Of a stretch of 16,592 nucleotides of DNA, positions 14,269-16,592 are shown piece by piece (position 1 is the first letter of the stretch; each line of letters starts with the position of its first letter). A program made the translations under genes and the position numbers. The notes below the pieces were generated by a model. It saw only the letters and a program-made list of their open reading frames with translations, searched no databases and was not told the origin of the DNA. Source of the stretch: Halobacteriales archaeon QS_9_67_15. Its GTDB lineage: Archaea > Halobacteriota > Halobacteria > Halobacteriales > Haloarculaceae. The stretch lies in NCBI GenBank assembly GCA_003023165.1, contig PXSD01000187.1, forward strand, positions 1 to 16,592, in the 5' to 3' direction.

Positions 14269-15072
14269 CTACGCGACGGCGAGCGCAGACACGTCCGGGA
14301 GGCCGATCGACCGCGAGCGCCAGCCGCCGGCGCCGTCCGCGGTCCGGTCCGGGTCGGCCTCGACGAGGACCGTCCCCGGTTCCGTCGCGGCGTAGACGCA
14401 CTCCCCGTAGTCGACATCGACCACCGGCTCGGCCACCGGCAGGTCGACGCCCGTCCACTCGTCCTCGCGAGCGTACAGCGCGTCCGCCGTCGCGGCGTGG
14501 GCCTGTCCTTGCCCGGCGGCGACGGCCGCGAACGACCCCTCGCGTTCCCGGAGCCAGCCGTTGCCGAGCCGATACAGGCCGTCGTCGGTCGCCACCAGCG
14601 GCGTCCCGTCGCCCGTCGTCACGTCCCTGGCGGCGTCGAGCCCGACCGCGGTCAGGTCGTTCCCGTCAACCCTGAAGACGGCGTCCGCGGCGGCGACGAA
14701 CCCGTCCGAGAGCGCGCGGACTTCCCCGACCGACCCCACCGCGGTCCAGTCGCCGTCGTCGTAGCGCGAGACTGTCCCGGTCTCGTCGGCCGCGAACGTC
14801 GGCCCGTCGTCGCTCGCCGAGACCGCGACGGCCGGCCCGAAGTCCAGCGACTCGAACGGCTCCGGGCCGACGAGGACGTCCCCATCCGTCGCGACGACGA
14901 CGGCGCCGTCGGTCGTTGCCACGTCGCGGGCGCGACAGCGGTGTTCGAGTCCGAACCGACCGACCTGGTCGCCGGAGATCCACACGGTGGCCATGCCCTG
15001 TCCCGTGGCGAGGTAGGCGACCGTCTCCTCGCGGTGGTCACCGTACATCCGTTTCTCCTCGATAGCGCTCAT
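14269..15072 (-). CDS. HVO_0234-family beta-propeller protein
   Basis: 267 residues starting MSAIEEKRMYGDHREETVAY. The rest is a run of short beta-strand repeats of the form 'VVVATDGDVLVG', 'TFAADETGTVSRYDDGDW', 'PLVATDDGLYRLGNGW' and 'AHAATADALYAREDEW', i.e. propeller blades. This matches the haloarchaeal HVO_0234 propeller family, which I recall as lying next to hemL in other haloarchaea, as it does here. Biochemical function is unknown. The ATG at 15072 is preferred to an upstream in-frame start at 15114, because GTTTTCA (15096-15102) is centred 27 bp before it. Convergent with the EEP gene, 26 bp apart. Confidence 0.85.
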   Translation of the reverse strand: MSAIEEKRMYGDHREETVAYLATGQGMATVWISGDQVGRFGLEHRCRARDVATTDGAVVVATDGDVLVGPEPFESLDFGPAVAVSASDDGPTFAADETGTVSRYDDGDWTAVGSVGEVRALSDGFVAAADAVFRVDGNDLTAVGLDAARDVTTGDGTPLVATDDGLYRLGNGWLREREGSFAAVAAGQGQAHAATADALYAREDEWTGVDLPVAEPVVDVDYGECVYAATEPGTVLVEADPDRTADGAGGWRSRSIGLPDVSALAVA

Positions 15073-15204
15073 ACGCCCGCTGGGTCGCCCGGGCGTGAAA
15101 ACCTGCCGCCTCACCGGTTCGGTGTCCGGTCTGTCGCCACGGGCTGGCGTCGACGCGCGGCGCGTCAGTGGGCTGGTGTCCGCCCGGTCAGTCGACCGCC
15201 GCTC

Positions 15205-16545
15205 TCAGAGCGCCGACTTGTAGGCCTCGAGCGTCTCCTCGACGTCGTCTTCGGTGTGGGCGTAGGTGACGAACTGCGACTCGAACTGGTTCTGCGAGAG
15301 GAAGACGCCCTGGTCTTTCATCTCGCCCCAGAAGACGCGCCGCCACCGGTCGGTCTGGCCCGCCGCGACCGCCGCCCCGGTCTTCGGACAGTGGTCGTAC
15401 CGCGGACAGGACGGTCGCTGACGACAGCCGTCCTCGCAGTGGTCATCGAACGTCTCCGGCGCGGTCCGCGAGAAGAGCACCTTGAAGATCCCCTCGGTCC
15501 CGGCGACGGTGTACTCCGGTGTCTGGTCCTCGACGATGGCCTGGAGGCCGGTCCGAAGCTGCTCGCCGAGGTCGTCGATGTGGTCGTGCACGTCGTGTTC
15601 GGCGGCGTATCGCAACGACTCCAGGCCCGCGGCCATCGTGACGGGGTGACCCGAGAAGGTACCGGCCTGGAACACCTCGCCGGAGGGCGTGAACTGCTCG
15701 ATCAGTTCAGGTGGGCCGCCGATGGCACCGACGGGGAAGCCGCCGCCGATGAGCTTCCCGAACGTCGTCAGGTCCGGTTCGATGCCGAACTTCCCCTGGG
15801 CGCACTGGAGGCCACCGACGCGGAAGCCGGTGATGACCTCGTCGAAGACCAGGAGTGCGCCGCTGTCCTCGGTGAGGTCGCGCAGGGTCTCGTGGTAGCC
15901 GTCGACGGGCGAGACGATGCCCATGTTCGCGAGGATCGGTTCGACGAGGACGGCCGCGATGTCGTCGCCGTGGTCCTCGAAGACCCGGTGGGCGGCCGCC
16001 TCGTCGTTGAACGGCACGGTGAGGGTGTGCTCGGCGAACTCCTCGGGAATGCCGGGGCTGGACGGCTCGACATCGTCGTACTCGCCGGAGACGAGCGTAG
16101 TCTCCTGTGCGCCGTGGTAGCCGCCCTGCATGACGACGATCTTGTCCCGGCCGGTCGCCGCGCGGGCGAGGCGACAGGCCGAGACGGTCGCCTCCGTCCC
16201 GGAGTTGACGAAGCGGATCATCTCGACGCCGGGGACGTGGCGCGCGACGAACTCGGCGTGTTCGACCTCGATCTCGGTCGGCGTGCCGAACATCGGGCCG
16301 TCGCTGACGCGGGACTGGACCGCCGACTCAACGGGCTGGGGCAGGTCGTGACCGTAGAGGAGCGGCCCGAGGCCCTGGACCCAGTCGATGTAGCGGTTAC
16401 CGTCGGCGTCGATGACGTGCCCGCCGTCGCCCCGCTCGACGAAGAAGGGGTAGGGCTCGACGGCGGCTCGCACCGAAGAGTTGACGCCGCCCGGCATGAC
16501 CGACAGCGCGCGGTCGTAGAGGTCGCGAGACCGGTCGTGGTTCAT
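15205..16545 (-). CDS. hemL: Glutamate-1-semialdehyde 2,1-aminomutase
   Basis: 446 residues. PLP enzyme that turns glutamate-1-semialdehyde into 5-aminolevulinate for haem, sirohaem and cobalamin synthesis. Class-III aminotransferase features: MPGGVNSSVRA (17-27), NSGTEAT (114-120), YHGAQETT (143-150), VFDEVITGFRVG (233-244, Asp235) and TTFGKLIGGGFPVGA with the PLP Lys264. An unusual Cys-rich insertion (C370, C374, C380, C386; CX3CX5CX5C) lies in the C-terminal domain. The frame extends to 16572, but the ATG at 16545 is used because MNHDRSRDLYDRALSVMPGG is the conserved N-terminus and CCTTTGG (16569-16575) is centred 27 bp upstream. It lies 132 bp upstream of the propeller gene on the same strand. 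Confidence 0.95.
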   Translation of the reverse strand: MNHDRSRDLYDRALSVMPGGVNSSVRAAVEPYPFFVERGDGGHVIDADGNRYIDWVQGLGPLLYGHDLPQPVESAVQSRVSDGPMFGTPTEIEVEHAEFVARHVPGVEMIRFVNSGTEATVSACRLARAATGRDKIVVMQGGYHGAQETTLVSGEYDDVEPSSPGIPEEFAEHTLTVPFNDEAAAHRVFEDHGDDIAAVLVEPILANMGIVSPVDGYHETLRDLTEDSGALLVFDEVITGFRVGGLQCAQGKFGIEPDLTTFGKLIGGGFPVGAIGGPPELIEQFTPSGEVFQAGTFSGHPVTMAAGLESLRYAAEHDVHDHIDDLGEQLRTGLQAIVEDQTPEYTVAGTEGIFKVLFSRTAPETFDDHCEDGCRQRPSCPRYDHCPKTGAAVAAGQTDRWRRVFWGEMKDQGVFLSQNQFESQFVTYAHTEDDVEETLEAYKSAL

Positions 16546-16568
16546 ACACGCGCCTTCACGCTCGTCTC

Positions 16569-16575
16569 CCAAAGG
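16569..16575 (-). promoter_or_regulatory. TATA-like box of hemL
   Basis: CCTTTGG on the minus strand is centred exactly 27 bp upstream of the ATG at 16545, matching the leaderless spacing of neighbouring genes. The match to a canonical TATA box is weak. Confidence 0.4.
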
Positions 16576-16592
16576 CGTACCGAGGCACGACG

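Noticed and set aside
1..16592. CRISPR arrays, tRNA or rRNA genes, and complete insertion sequences
   Set aside because: No regularly spaced repeats, cloverleaf, rRNA signature or transposase was seen anywhere in the window.

Overview
This window is chromosomal DNA of a halophilic archaeon (class Halobacteria). The proteins are strongly acidic, most of the sequence is very GC-rich, and the genes are archaeal: Holliday junction resolvase Hjc, DNA primase large subunit PriL, an HVO_0234-type propeller protein and haloarchaeal HemL. Almost every gene has a TATA-like box centred 23-29 bp upstream of its start codon and no Shine-Dalgarno sequence, which is the leaderless haloarchaeal arrangement. 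I used this spacing to choose starts. I cannot name the genus securely.

Left part (1-2970): a visibly less GC-rich segment. It holds a short palindromic element (11-90), the N-terminal remnant of a PIG-L/LmbE deacetylase gene on the minus strand (223-387), and a divergent two-gene operon of Gfo/Idh/MocA oxidoreductases (473-2532, overlapping by ATGA). It ends in a decayed zinc-ribbon/HTH gene (2533-2962). It looks like a partly degraded sugar-modification cassette.

Middle (2976-9437): an MFS transporter (minus) and a small gene split by a second palindromic element (4234-4504). Then come hjc, a PAS-domain fragment with an in-frame stop, a frameshifted polysaccharide deacetylase, a SWIM zinc-finger protein, a small two-helix membrane protein, priL and a four-helix membrane protein.

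Right part (9622-16592): ilvD (branched-chain amino acid synthesis), a HalOD1-like remnant, a third palindromic element, a 60-residue hypothetical, and prs. Divergent from prs is a secreted, apparently surface-anchored endonuclease/exonuclease/phosphatase-fold protein. It converges with an HVO_0234-family propeller gene, followed by hemL (tetrapyrrole synthesis). The housekeeping genes are mostly single transcription units and do not form one pathway.

The main unexpected signal is a set of three 80-82 bp, nearly fully palindromic elements (11-90, 4370-4451, 11571-11652). All are bounded by ATA...TAT, and two share a central hairpin sequence. One has demonstrably landed in a small coding sequence with a probable TA duplication. 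They look like very small non-autonomous mobile elements. Six genes in the window are broken or truncated, most of them near gene-cluster boundaries.
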